From: Tanypteryx hageni
Taxonomy: Eukaryota > Arthropoda > Insecta > Odonata > Petaluridae
NCBI GenBank assembly: GCA_028673005.1
Contig: CM054118.1
Span: 62,367,401 to 62,431,400, forward strand
Direction of reading: 5' to 3'
Length of the DNA stretch: 64,000 bases
Below, in pieces: positions 1 through 10,886 of this stretch (positions are counted from its first letter, which is position 1; the number at the start of each line of letters is the position of its first letter). The notes under the pieces are model-generated. The model was given only the letters and a program-made list of their open reading frames with translations. It ran no database searches and was not told the origin of the DNA. The position numbers and the translations under genes are program-made.

Positions 1-420
1 ATGTTAATGATTAAATAATTTAGTTATCAAACTATTAATAAAACTATTCCAAATAAACTTTTAATAGAAAAATAACCTGACACTTAAAAAAAAAACATTT
101 AGTTCAGAGAAGTCAAATTTTAACTTTGATTTTACATATGCTAATAAACACAAAAACGACAAGCATTTCAACAAGGTTTATAAAATGATGAAGGTAATAA
201 TTAGTTGTTAACATATTTTATGTAACAACTGGAGAAATCAGCAAAGGCATAATGCAGACTGCTAACAGTTTTTATAAGGAATTAATCTAGATTCAATGAA
301 ATCAACAGAGTTGGCCCTAACTTTGTGAAACAGGATTTTATAAAATTTAGTTTTTAAAAATGTAACATAAATTAGGACAAAAAATTCCACCAAATGCACA
401 CAAAAAATCTCACAACTATT

Positions 421-448
421 GTTTCAACTCTTAAGAGTGATCATCAGG
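421..448 (-). repeat. CCTGATGAT...GAAAC hammerhead-core-like motif, copy 1
   Basis: Minus strand reads CCTGATGAT, a short self-complementary stretch (ACTCTTAAGAGT), then GAAAC. Related strings occur at 9456-9474 and in both arms of the palindrome at 38824-39041. The host repeat family is not recognised; the rest of 1-501 is AT-rich intron with nothing else visible. Confidence 0.4.
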
Positions 449-1061
449 TGATGGTGACTCTGAGAATCAAAATCATTTCCATTTGATTCTGTTTGTGTGT
501 ACAGTTGAGCTCTGCTTATCTGGATGCCCAGTTATCCAGATCATATTTTAAATTGCTACATCTTGCAATTTCCCGAATCAATTTTTTTCTCATCAAAAGA
601 TGACTGCAGTTGCTCTGACAACAAAGTCAAATATGTTTCTCCTCTCACTCAAATAATACTGCCTATTATAATGGTGGTAATGATTCATCCAAATGCATCA
701 GAAAAAGCTGCTAATGCTTCTTGCTGCAAAATTGTTATGTCAAACCATAACTGAAAACATTATTGTACAAAGCAAAATACTTGGTAGTTTCCATTACATA
801 TTTTCAATTGTTTTCCTTTACACATTACTGAACAATGCTACAAACTTATGCCTACTGTAGTCAATTTTATTCAAATAAATGTTGCTTATCTTGGCAGCAG
901 AGTAGTCGCATTGACAAAATTGCTCCTATAGACATAGCTTTTATCTTTTTCACTGGTGACTTTAGTCTGTATTGAGCGTAAGCAATTCCCTTTATGTTAG
1001 ATTGAAAACTGAAATAGTGTTCATTTCTGTAACTCAAAGTTGCTCTTTGTTGGGGGTGGAA

Positions 1062-1203
1062 ATGTCTATGAGATGCAAGAGTGTCATTCTTTCGTTGAAT
1101 GATAAAATGGACATAGTGAACAAGTTCAAGAAAGGTGAATCTGGTAAAAAATTAGTAGAGAAATATGGTATTGGAGCTTCAACCATATTGGACATAAAAA
1201 ATT
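1062..1203 (+). pseudogene. CENP-B/Psq-type helix-turn-helix fragment of a Tigger transposase
   Basis: Starting MSMRCKSVILSLNDKMDIV and continuing NKFKKGESGKKLVEKYGIG then ASTILDIK, this is the N-terminal DNA-binding helix-turn-helix of Tigger/Jerky transposases (usual form L.DKL.IL..LEKGES...LA..YGVG.STI.DIK). Nothing of the CENP-B second domain or DDE catalytic domain follows: after DIKN the frame runs into unrelated sequence and stops at 1226, just before the inner pogo element begins. It is therefore a fragment of an internally deleted element and cannot encode a transposase. Family call is secure from the motif; origin from the surrounding TIR pair is inferred from position. Confidence 0.75.
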
Positions 1204-1613
1204 GTCATCTCTTTTGGAGAAGGTAATGTTTTCCAAAAAAAAAATAGATTTACCGTATTTCCAAGTTTAGAAGAACTTTTTTTCCCGAAAAACGTCACCT
1301 AAAATCAACCTACATCTTACATGCTGAGGGTAAACATTTGCTTGGTCGTATCGATTTCCCAATAATCTGTAGAGTTCTTTGAATGAGAGAAAAAGAAAGA
1401 TTTCCTAAGCCAATACCAAAGATCGTTTATGAAATGAACAATACCTATTTTTGGTACAAAATAGATTACATCAGTAAAAAGAGGATCACTTTATGGCTGA
1501 ACAACATAGCAGTATTGGTAAAACTGAGTTTGGCATTGGATTTCCAGCTATATGTTACTTAGTATGCATTTTCTCATAGTCATTTCAATCGTAAACATTG
1601 TATATATCCCAGG

Positions 1614-1874
1614 CAGTGGTGGATTTGGAAATTTCCCGCCCCTAGGCCAAATTATTTTTCTGCCCCCTTTTTGGCACTTTTCCCAAAAGAATTACTCATG
1701 TATTCGGTTTGTCTGTCCATCTGTCTGTCTGCAGATCATAAGTGTAATTCATCAAAAGTCTGGGTAGTATTAATTTTTTTATCCCAGCTCCGAAATCCCA
1801 TTTTTATTGCCACCCCGAAATCTCACCACCCCTAGGTCATTGCCTACTTTGGCCTTATTTCAAATTCGCTACTG
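1614..1874. mobile_element. hAT MITE with 8-bp target duplication
   Basis: Termini CAGTGGTGGATTTGG (left) and CAGTAGCGAATTTG (right, read inward) are hAT-like. Flanks are ATCCCAGG (1606-1613) and ATCCTAGG (1875-1882), an 8-bp target duplication with one mismatch. Subterminal CCTAGG motifs occur on both sides. It has no transposase and is nested in the POGK-like element. Confidence 0.8.
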
Positions 1875-2038
1875 ATCCTAGGAAAGGTCCTGCTTTGCCT
1901 GCCCAATGAGTCACCCTGTTGGGAGTATATCATAATGGTGTGCATTGCACTGTTAATAAGGTATTATTTTGTTTATGCGCATCTATATTTAATGTGTAAT
2001 TTCCATATTAAAATTTAAATGGAAAATTCCAGTGTCGC

Positions 2039-3250
2039 ATGGGACCAAAAAAGAAAATGTTCTCATACAGAATAATATTTAAACTGGAAATCGTGAAGTA
2101 CGCCATAAAATATGGGAATCAAGCAGCTGAAAAGCATTTTGGTCAGCCTTCAACAGAGAAAATGATATGGAATGGAGGAAGCAAAAAGAAGTTAATGAAT
2201 GTAGAAAAGAGCAAGAAAACTGCAAAATGGCCTCATCTTGAAGATGTTAAAAACTGGGTGATAGATCATAGAAGAAAAGGAATTGCTGTGTCAACGAAAA
2301 TGATATTAATTGAAGCAAGAAGAGTTGCAATTGAAAGGATTTTGCTGGAACAACATCATGGGGTGAAAGATTCATGAAAGATTGGCTAAGTATGCATACG
2401 AAAACTGTAATAGTACAAAAAAATGCCAATTGGAATATGAAAATAAGATTATAGAATTCCATAAATATGTTATTCGTATGATAAAGAAAATGCGTTTTGA
2501 GCTAGGAAAAATAGGAAATATGAATGAAGTATCTCTTACGTTCAATGTAACATTAAACAAGACAATGGACATTAAAGGTGCTAAGACAATTATGATAAAA
2601 ACTTTTAGTCATGAAAAGACCCACTACACTGTTCTTGCATGTTGTACTTATGGCAAAAAACTGCCACTTTAATTAATATTTAAATTAAAAATGCTTCCAA
2701 ATGATAAATTACCACATGATATAGGTTCACGTACATCCTAAGGGATGGATGGAGAAAGCATGAAGATATGGTTAGAGTATGTGGCCGAAGTATGCAGGCG
2801 GCCTTCTGAAAAAACAATCTTTATTAGTGAGTGATAAGTTCAAGGCTCATACAACAGAGTCAGCAAAAAGGCTTGTTACGGAACTGAAGATGCATCTGGC
2901 AGTGATTCTGGGTGGATTGACAAGTCAATTACAGCCTCTGGATGTTTTGATTAATAAGCCATTTAAGGCATTCATGCCCGAGGAGTGGACAAAATGGATG
3001 GAGGAAACAAATCATGATGCAACACCAACAGGATGAATAAAAAGGCTCTTGATTTCACACATTTGTGAGTGGGTGAAAAACTCTTGGAATTTGGTAAAAA
3101 GCGAGATGATTACAAAATCATTCTTACAATGCACTAGATAGAACTTAAGATGATCAGCTGTAAGAAGACAGTGAAGATTCATGTGAAAGTGCCAGTGGTG
3201 ATAACTGTATCAGCAGTGATGACGGTTTTCTAGGATTCTACGATGAATAA
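2039..3250 (+). pseudogene. POGK-like pogo transposase, broken
   Basis: Three separate frames together cover most of a pogo transposase. 2039-2377 holds the N-terminal DNA-binding part (SYRIIFKLEIVKYAIKYGN, then AAEKHFG, KWPHLEDVKNWV, VSTKMI). 2382-2672 holds the first catalytic strand, where the usual MDE reads MNE, so the first Asp is Asn (codon 2523-2525), followed by LTFNVTLNKTMDIKGAKT. 2779-3036 holds LLVSDKFKAH and GGLTSQLQPLDVLINKPFK, which keep the second and third Asp. An acidic tail ending DDGFLGFYDE runs to a stop at 3248-3250 and is crossed by several earlier stops. Frameshifts, stops and the lost Asp make it inactive. POGK-like is based on the FKLEVV...AAxxFG and GFYDE signatures. 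Confidence 0.85.
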
Positions 3251-3476
3251 ACTTGATTATATTGATGTCGATCAAACTTGTTTTTGCTCTTGTAAATTTG
3301 TTGAAATGAAATACAAGTTTTTCCTGAAATTTGTTTTAAAATCGGGGTGCGTCTTATGGGCCAGGAAATAAATATATACTTCCTTTACCATATATATACA
3401 TTTTAAAATTGTCCAATTATCTGCATTTTTGATTATTCAGACCAGACTTGGACCCAATTAGTCCAGAGTTCTAATG

Positions 3477-5103
3477 CAATTGTTTGAATTATTTTTACTA
3501 AGTTACATTACATTTTTAGAATTCAATTTTTTATCTAGCTTCATTAGGTCCTTTTAAAATAGTTTTGAGATCAAATTACTGGTGAGGCCTTAATATATGG
3601 TTGTGAATATCTTATATTTCAATTAGACAATTTAAACAAGAATTCAATTGAAGGGTTAGATAGGATATCTTATAAACATTAACCTTTCACCCACAACACA
3701 AAAAAGTGGACCTCTATTTTCTAATGCAAATTTTAAAAAATGGTTGTGAAAACTTGAAAACTAATAAATCTTACACCAAAATAGTCATCAAGCATTGTGG
3801 AAAGCATCGCAATTTAGTGTGATGGATAACAGCAATAATTTGGAGGTTGTTTAGCATTCAATTACTGGTTAATGAGCATAAGAAAGTTTTATATAATAAA
3901 TATATACAACATGAAAGTAAAACTAAAATTTTATCCTGTCCAAAACCTAAACAAATTCCATACAAAAACTATACTAAAAGAAAACCACAGAACTATGTGA
4001 TAAGCAATTAATTAATTTTTGCTGCAAAGTGGATAATTAGAATTTGCATATCTAAGTGAGGTTAATATACCCTTAAAGTATTTAACTACAGAATGCACAA
4101 ATCTAGCATTAAAATACAATTAAGAGTGGTAAATAAATTAGATTAAATGCATTGCATTACTAGTGCTGCAAGAGAAGCCTGTTAACTGATTTTACTGCAT
4201 TCAAAAAGTTTTGTCTTAAAGTAAAAAATCAATACATCACATTGAAAAATATTCCCTCATATATTAATAACAAACTTGTAATATTTTTGATGGATATGAG
4301 GAAACACTTTTTTAAATTGTCAACTGCATATATAATACATAATTTTGCAGAAGACATCATTTTGTAGCTACTTGAAAGAACGAAGTAACGAAAAATGCTG
4401 AAATTTTTGAAACTCAAAATTACAATGGTCAAATATGGGAAATACGATTCTTTTATGTGGTTAAATAGCAAAGAAGTTATTGAGGCTCCTGCAGCATATT
4501 TAATATGCACATGTAGATAGTTAACAAGTCTTTGAAATGTTTCTCTGTGCTTGAATATCTTATTGAGAAACTCAAAAGATATGCAGGAATTAACCTCAAC
4601 ACTGCAAAAGAAATATAAACAAAATATTTTGAACTTGGCAATCAATGTTGGCTTAAAAATATTTTCTGCATTTCATGATTCATATGCAAAAATTGACAAT
4701 TTAACAATAATACACCTAAAAATGTATGTGTTATCCAACGCGCAAACTTTTGTTAATTATTTTTTATTGATATTATCATAATTCTTCGCTTATTTTTAAG
4801 TTATGAAATAGTAAAAATATTTTTGTTGTTGGCAAAAATATTTATTAATGATGAATGCCACAGACATTATCAAACGCGAAGCAAAAACAGTTAACAGACT
4901 ACTGCACATATTTAATTTAATAAAATCCAATATTTCACTGATTCTAAACAGCAAGCACAAAAATAATTTTCAACATGCTCACACTAATATCTACATTTGG
5001 ACAGTGAGGCTAAAACAACAGCCTCAACTGAAAACATAAATGGCACACACTGAAGCACTAGAAAAGATGCATGGGAGGCTGGATAGCCTCCACAGTTTAC
5101 CTA
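3477..5103. other. AT-rich intron or spacer, no feature seen
   Basis: Low-complexity AT-rich DNA. The 138-aa minus-strand open frame at 4229-4645 and the small plus frames are not recognisable and lie in biased sequence. No TIR pair or exon is supported. Confidence 0.5.
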
Positions 5104-5192
5104 CTACGTACGTGCCATCAAAGAGTCCACTTTCTTCTGCAGGTCTGAGTAAGTCGTGCTTCGAACCCTATCTAGAGACAGGACAACAATGT
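5104..5192 (-). CDS. possible small terminal exon of unknown gene
   Basis: Seen: on the minus strand a plausible acceptor (CTTACAG|ACATTG) is followed by 28 open codons, IVVLSLDRVRSTTYSDLQKK then VDSLMART, and a TAG stop. The stretch carries several CpGs in an otherwise almost CpG-free intron, and the peptide has coding-like composition with an amphipathic end. Against it: the plus strand is also open here (43 codons from ATG at 5068), no upstream exon is identified, and the peptide is not part of OGDH as I know it. It could be the last exon of a gene nested in the Ogdh intron, or a repeat fragment. I do not recognise the protein. Confidence 0.25.
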
Positions 5193-7344
5193 CTGTAAGA
5201 CTACCACATAATGTTCAACATGAAAATACTGGGTTCAAGGTGAACATGTTACGTCAATAATTAAAAGCATCCAACAGCCAAGGCTTTGATGTGTATCTCA
5301 AGTTTTTTAATAAAAAAATTACACAAATTCAAGTTTTCAACAATGATTTCAATTCCTGAGAATAACTTAACAAAAAGAATTGACTGTTGTCTACATACAG
5401 TACAGTCCAACACAAATACAAGATCAGTGCAGAATAATTGATGTTAAAAATGCTTGATTATGCACAACATTAATATTATAGGAATTATTTCAGTTTTAAA
5501 GCCTATGAGACCAGTTTAGCAGCTCAATTCAAAAGCAAAACATAAATCTATCTTTTGACTAGAGGCAAGTGCACAGCTCATGCAAAATAATTTTATCTTA
5601 GCATTAATACAAGTTAAGTATTGCCTAACTTAGTGACAAATTTCAAATTAAAACATGTAATGAATGAAAAACATTTAGAGAAGTAACTATTCGTTAGGCT
5701 CATACGCACTCCATGACAAAGCTCAGATGATTATTTAATGACATTAACTTTTTTAAATTCATCATAGGCATAGCATGTAAATAATATTTATTGCATGAAA
5801 TCTGTTCCTTGTGTCTTAATGTATTTAAGCTAATTTGCCATTACAATGGAAAAATGATGACAATTCTCAAATATATATTTGAAAAATAAAAATTTAGAAG
5901 TTTACTACAAAACATTTTACATCTGAAACACACTATTCTGTACATAATTGTATTTAAAATTAATTGACCAACATAAAAATTTTAATCATATATTTATAGC
6001 AAAAATGAAATAAAAATAAAGTAATAGTCTAAGAAAATTTATTATCTAAAAATGTGAAGAATTAAAAAAAAATACTATGGAAATTTCTTGAAAACAATAA
6101 CTAAAATAAAAAAGCTAGAAATATGAAAACAATTAAATGGTACAATTCATTTAACTTGATAAAAGATCTTAAACTATAAAGTAATCACTTCTGTAATCAT
6201 TCTTTGACAGTGTTTTGCACATAATATACTAGTTAAAATTGAATTACTTTATCTGGCAAAAATAACATTCCAAATTATGGCATTTGTTTTCTTTAACTTA
6301 ATCAAAAATTGTCAAGATACCCAGATATTATATAGCTCTTACTCTACTTCCTAATTTCTTTTTAAGATTATCAATTAAAATAGAATGATTTTTCGCTATT
6401 TGCTTCCTAAGGAATTTTACTCTTAATCATGTACACTAATAATGCATACATTCAAACTATTATTCTTCATGCAGGCAATTTTTATAAAATATGCAAAACT
6501 ATTGCTCTAAATCTGGTGCAATTATTACTGAAAAACTTCATTTATAAGCAATATTTATGGTAGAGATAATACAAATCATCCTTGGATGCAAAATCTTGAT
6601 AATTCAGTTACTTTTTAAGTTTTTAGAATTCTAAATGTTATCACCATAATTCTTCCATTCTTATTTCTCTTTCTTTAGCAGTTCCACAAATACATATTGC
6701 CATTGTCAGACAATTAGTAGTTAAGATATCTTACACTTTATACTGTCGCTTCCATGTTTATTTCATCATTTCCTTTATAGCATGTTTCTTTTAACAGTGC
6801 TGCAGTCTTATGAACTTCATCTTGGATCTTAGCCCAAAATTTGCACATTCCAATCAAGTTGGTTTACTTGAGATTAGACATTTTCCTTCTGAATACCTGA
6901 AGTCATATTTACCTTACAAGTGACTTTGAATTGGTAGCAAGATACTGTTAGATAATTGAATGAATCAATTCTTATGACTATCTTTTAACATCACTTGAAA
7001 ATTTATTATCATCCCAAGAACATGATCTTTAATGGTACCAAAGTGACTGTAGGAGGAATTGTAAATCTTGTAAAGTAACTCACTTTAGTACCAAAACTGA
7101 TGATAAATTTTCCAATATTCATCCAATGCAAACAAAATTCAAATTATTCACTTTGACTTTATATTCAACTAGTTACCAGATATCTGATAGTCATTCCTTA
7201 TAAAATTTAGTTTTATTTCTAAAGAAAATTTCTCATTTTAACAAAAAATTCCAAGGAAATTAGTTTCAGAAGGCTTCTAGTTGCCTTATGCTCCATTATT
7301 AACATTCCTCTACATCTGGTTTACTCAATTTCTCACAAAAGATT
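5193..7344. other. CpG-free AT-rich Ogdh intron sequence
   Basis: No gene or transposon seen. Between 5706 and 6746 I find only one CG dinucleotide (6393), an extreme depletion that marks the left part of the window. Confidence 0.6.
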
Positions 7345-7359
7345 TATATATATACATAT

Positions 7360-7429
<70 letters not shown>
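7345..7429. repeat. (TA)n/(CA)n microsatellite
   Basis: About 85 bases of TA repeats with a short ACACAC block near the start. It generates a meaningless YIYIYI frame. Flanks 7430-8372 hold no recognisable feature. Confidence 0.97.
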
Positions 7430-7432
<3 letters not shown>

Positions 7433-8372
7433 TCTTCCTTTGCTGTCCTTCAATTTTTTGCTTACTTCAGCATAATAAAGAATGCCTGAACATTTTAACT
7501 ATGGTCTTCCCGCATATACCTGCCTCATATGAAGATTTACATAAGCCATTTTTTAACTTTTATTTCATTAGAACCTCATCCCAAAACTTTCACATTTTTC
7601 TTCTCCACATGATGTCTATTCCAGATGCTTTGAGTTTCATATCCTTCACTGAGAAGTGTACATTTCAGTCCACATGCCACCACACTTCCATCTGCATTGC
7701 TAAACTGCAGGCCTTCTAATTGGTTAGGTCTAACAGGATTCTACAAAATACTCTTTGATATTATTCAAACAATCTTAAAAATTTAATCATACTGAAGCAT
7801 TTTATAAAAATATCAAACATTCCAAGAAATGATAAGAAACAATGTTAAATCAATAAATTCCTATTGCCAATGACAAACGACACACAATGTATACTGGGTG
7901 CATTAAAGCTGCTTGATATTCATCTGGTCTTTGGGACATAGGCTTAAATCATGAATTTACACAAACAAACCTTGATATATTCACTGAAAATTTCATTTCA
8001 AAAATTAAAATATCACAGAACTGAATTTGTTAAATTATGTTTGTGTGAACAAACATTCAATTTATCCAGCTTCTTAAGAAATCTCTGTAACTTTGCAGTG
8101 ACTTATCAATTTAAAACTGACATAGCAATTTTCCTAAAATGAGATTATTCTAAGTCCTACACATACAATTACAATGTAAATTATAATTATTATTCTTTAC
8201 TGAATTTACTAAAATTTATAACTAGCCTAAAAAGTTTACCTAAATAAATGGAAACCAAAAAGAAAAATGTAGGTTTGAAAACCTAAAAAAAAACAGCAAA
8301 AATAAAAACTGAAATACATATATAAAAGTACAAAACTTTTCCAAGTTCAAAGTAGCGGTAATTCAACCTTAC

Positions 8373-8475
8373 CAAAGGCATAATGAGTGTATAGTAACTC
8401 TGGTGGGTGTTTTTCATCTAAGTCAGCACTCGAAATCCCGAGGGGGTCAAGGTCAGCTATATGATGTCCACGAAT
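8373..8475 (-). CDS. Ogdh: Ogdh alternative exon B (ADLD-containing, calcium-sensing-like variant)
   Basis: Seen: a 103-nt exon with acceptor TCTCAG|ATT and donor TTTG|GTAAGG, phase 0 in and phase 1 out. The peptide is IRGHHIADLDPLGI, then SSADLDEKHPPELLYTHYAF. It is the closer match to the standard OGDH exon, where IRGHH-A-LDPLGI is followed by a DADLD-type acidic motif. Known: in mammalian OGDH that motif has been reported to confer calcium sensitivity, and mutually exclusive exons there swap it in and out. Here the motif reads SADLDE, so the first Asp is Ser but ADLD is kept. Boundary phases match exon A exactly, supporting exon duplication and mutually exclusive use. The next exon should start in phase 1, with sequence like FYGL..SDLDKVF; it was not found and is presumably beyond position 1. 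Confidence 0.9.
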
Positions 8476-10476
8476 CTGAGAAAATGAAATATGGGACAGA
8501 GATAGGAAAGGAAAAATGCAGTGAGAATTAAAGGTAGGATTGTATGAGGAGTAAATTGAGGGTTTTGAGGAAATGGAAGTTTTGGTATGGGTATAAAGGT
8601 TGCAATGGATGTGCACAAAACATGCAAACATAAAGGCTAAACTACAATTAAGCAACCACATTAGCAAAACTAGTCCTAAACCCCAATAAAAACAACTTAA
8701 AGACATGAATTTTCATATGTGAAACCACAATATAACATTGTTTTATACACAAACACAGTAATAATTGAGATCACTAAAATTACCCTAATTGACAGGTCAC
8801 TTTTGAAAAAGATACTTTTACAATCAAAAGAGAAACAAATACAATTAGTTTTAGTTATAACACTTTGAAAAAAATACTCGGACATTTTCCAGTGAGAAGA
8901 CATCACATTACAGTATACCTTGATAGTTAAAGGAGGAAACAATGATTGAAACACCACAGCATTTCTTTTACTCCAGTCTGGCATTTTTTTATCCCATACA
9001 ATCTACAATACAAGGCCACACTAAAATCAGTTTTGAACCAACCATTCAATGTACTAGTCAATCACATTATGCTTCTTTGTAATAGATAAATTAAAGCTTA
9101 GAATAACAATTCCTCAAAATGTTTAATGATGCAATAACAAAAACTTGAGAATGGACAAATTTATAAGACTAAGTATTTTTTAGCAATAACTTCTGATCAC
9201 ATTACATCTATGTAGGGCAGTAATATGTGTGTCAATAATTATCTTAAAAAATTAGACTACTTTTTCAATTTTACACTCAATGGATGTCAGCATTATGTAA
9301 CTGAAACATTAAAATAATAGTTTAAGGTGATTATCACAGTACTCACTACGAATTATTATTCAAAAGATACTTTAAATCATACCTTCCGAATACTGGATAA
9401 CTTACTTTATCATGCACTCACAGAAACAAAATCACTTTCAATTAAGTAGGGATGACCTGATGATGAGGCGAAACCAGTTGTAATAAATTTGTTTGTGAAA
9501 ATATAGAATATTCTTTTTGTAGGAAAATATGGCTAATTCTGCAAGGACAAATTCAGTATTTTGAAAAGTCTTTTACTTCCAAACAATTTTAGAAGAAACC
9601 TAATAATGTAACCAGACAAAAACTAGAAAATAAGAGTTCATAATATGCTATTAAGCAGAGAACATGCTGCATGTGGTTAGTATAAATTTAAAAGCATCAA
9701 CACAATTTCCTAGTTTTTGAAAAATTAGATTAGAGAAAGTCCATTGAATGGTGATGTAGACACCATTAATAATAATTACATGTAGATTAACTATAACCAT
9801 TACTTATTAAAGTACAGTAAGCAAAATTAAGAAATGTAAACCAAGTTGGCCCTTACTTACGAGCTAAGTTTATGCTTTTAGATATAACTTGAAAGACTAC
9901 ATTTAGATTATTTTGATAATAAATTACCTCCAAAGATAATAAGGCTAAGAATTTCTCCTTTTTTATTTGTAATGTATGGCATAAAATGTCAAATGTATTT
10001 AAATTATAAAATATCACTAATAACTAAACATAATTTTCACTAAAAGGGATACTTTATAAAATATAAGAACAAGCTACAAACAGAAATAAAATTAACAGGC
10101 AACATACAATCACTCAACACACACACTCCTAAGCCCAAGCTTCTACTTCCTTTAAATTTAAGGAATTTCTACAAGTCTTACCTTGATAGCTGCAAACCGA
10201 GGCATTATTTTGCTAACTATTTTCACCTTTCTAATGATTTTATCAATGATAACCACTAACCTGAGTAATATAAGTCAAATTAGTTCCAAATTAAACTGTA
10301 AATCACAAAAACAACAAAATGAATATATTTCACACAATACTGTGTGCACCATGAAATTGTATAATACACAACAGTGACTGCCATTTTCTGAAACTGCAAT
10401 ATTTAAAAGGATTTAAGTAAAGGTAATTGACATTACTGAGAGAATATTATATTATATGCCATAAATATATTATACA
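8476..10476. other. Ogdh intron between alternative exons, left part
   Basis: AT-rich intron sequence. The only item noted is the short motif at 9456-9474. No TIR pairs or coding segments are supported. Confidence 0.5.
9456..9474 (+). repeat. CCTGATGAT...GAAAC motif, copy 2
   Basis: Plus strand reads CCTGATGATGAGGCGAAAC followed by CAGTTGTAATAAA. It matches the order CTGANGA then GAAA seen at 421-448 and in the 38.9-kb palindrome, but without a convincing stem II. Confidence 0.35.
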
Positions 10477-10886
10477 CAGTAAAAGTCCTCCTATTAATGG
10501 ATAATTCCAGTTATCCAAATTTTTAGCCTTCACCAAAACATGGCTCAAAGAGCAGCCACTGAAGCAGTCTCGCTTGCTAACCCCACAATTTTCACATTTT
10601 TGTGTAAGGCTTCTTACACCAATTTATGCTTAAATTTTAACTTTTAAAGATAACAGCATCACTACTAAAAATCATAAATTGTGAGTGGGCCACCTTTAAC
10701 TTCATGTAGCATCACCTGCTGTGTATCAACAGCTCACAGTTACTGTAAATGGAGCATTTCATAAAATGAATGCAACATTAACTTTCACAATTTTTTTATT
10801 TTCTGCGAAGGCTAAACTACTATCCAACTTCTTGATATCTGGCTCAACTCAGGTCCCAAGCAAGTCAGATATGAGGACTTTTACTG
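10477..10886. mobile_element. Tigger-type MITE with 14-bp perfect TIRs
   Basis: CAGTAAAAGTCCTC at 10477-10490 and its exact reverse complement at 10873-10886 bound a 410-bp AT-rich body. Subterminal gttatccaaa resembles Tigger ends. The expected TA duplication is not preserved. No transposase. Confidence 0.8.

Larger units (their letters stand above)
1252..3385 (+). mobile_element. POGK-like pogo element inserted in the Tigger copy
   Basis: Left edge reads TA|CCGTATTTCC near 1251. The right edge is decayed (cttatgggccaggaaata near 3355-3373), so the end is approximate. A degenerate segment starting taaaatc and containing (c/t)(a/g)cgtctta-like sequence is present near both edges in the same orientation (1301-1330 and 3338-3360). 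The body carries the transposase remnant 2039-3250 and a hAT MITE at 1614-1874. Confidence 0.6.
502..3476 (+). mobile_element. Tigger-type (pogo superfamily) element, outer member of a three-level nest
   Basis: Left end CAGTTGAGCTCTG at 502, preceded by TA. Right end, read inward, CATTAGAACTCTG from 3476; the two match at 10 of 13 positions, and subterminal sequence on both sides carries the ttatcc/ggat motifs typical of Tigger. The base pair after the right end is CA, a likely decayed TA duplication. Only a CENP-B-like helix-turn-helix remnant of its transposase remains (1062-1203). About 2.1 kb of its length is a later pogo insertion. Former CpG sites look like TG or CA, consistent with long germline methylation. 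Confidence 0.75.

Noticed and set aside
4229..4645. 138-codon minus-strand frame
   Set aside because: Phe/Ile/Ser-rich translation of AT-rich intron with no homology I recognise; also not continuous with Ogdh phase.
7281..7475. 64-codon frame with YIYIYI run
   Set aside because: It is a translation of the TA microsatellite; likewise 23269-23481 and 43599-43808.
10182..10260. 79-nt segment on the minus strand with ACTCAG acceptor and AAG|GTAAGA donor, a possible third alternative Ogdh exon
   Set aside because: In the phase required by Ogdh it stops at codon 6; the open frame (LVVIIDKIIRKVKIV...) has the wrong phase and no OGDH similarity.
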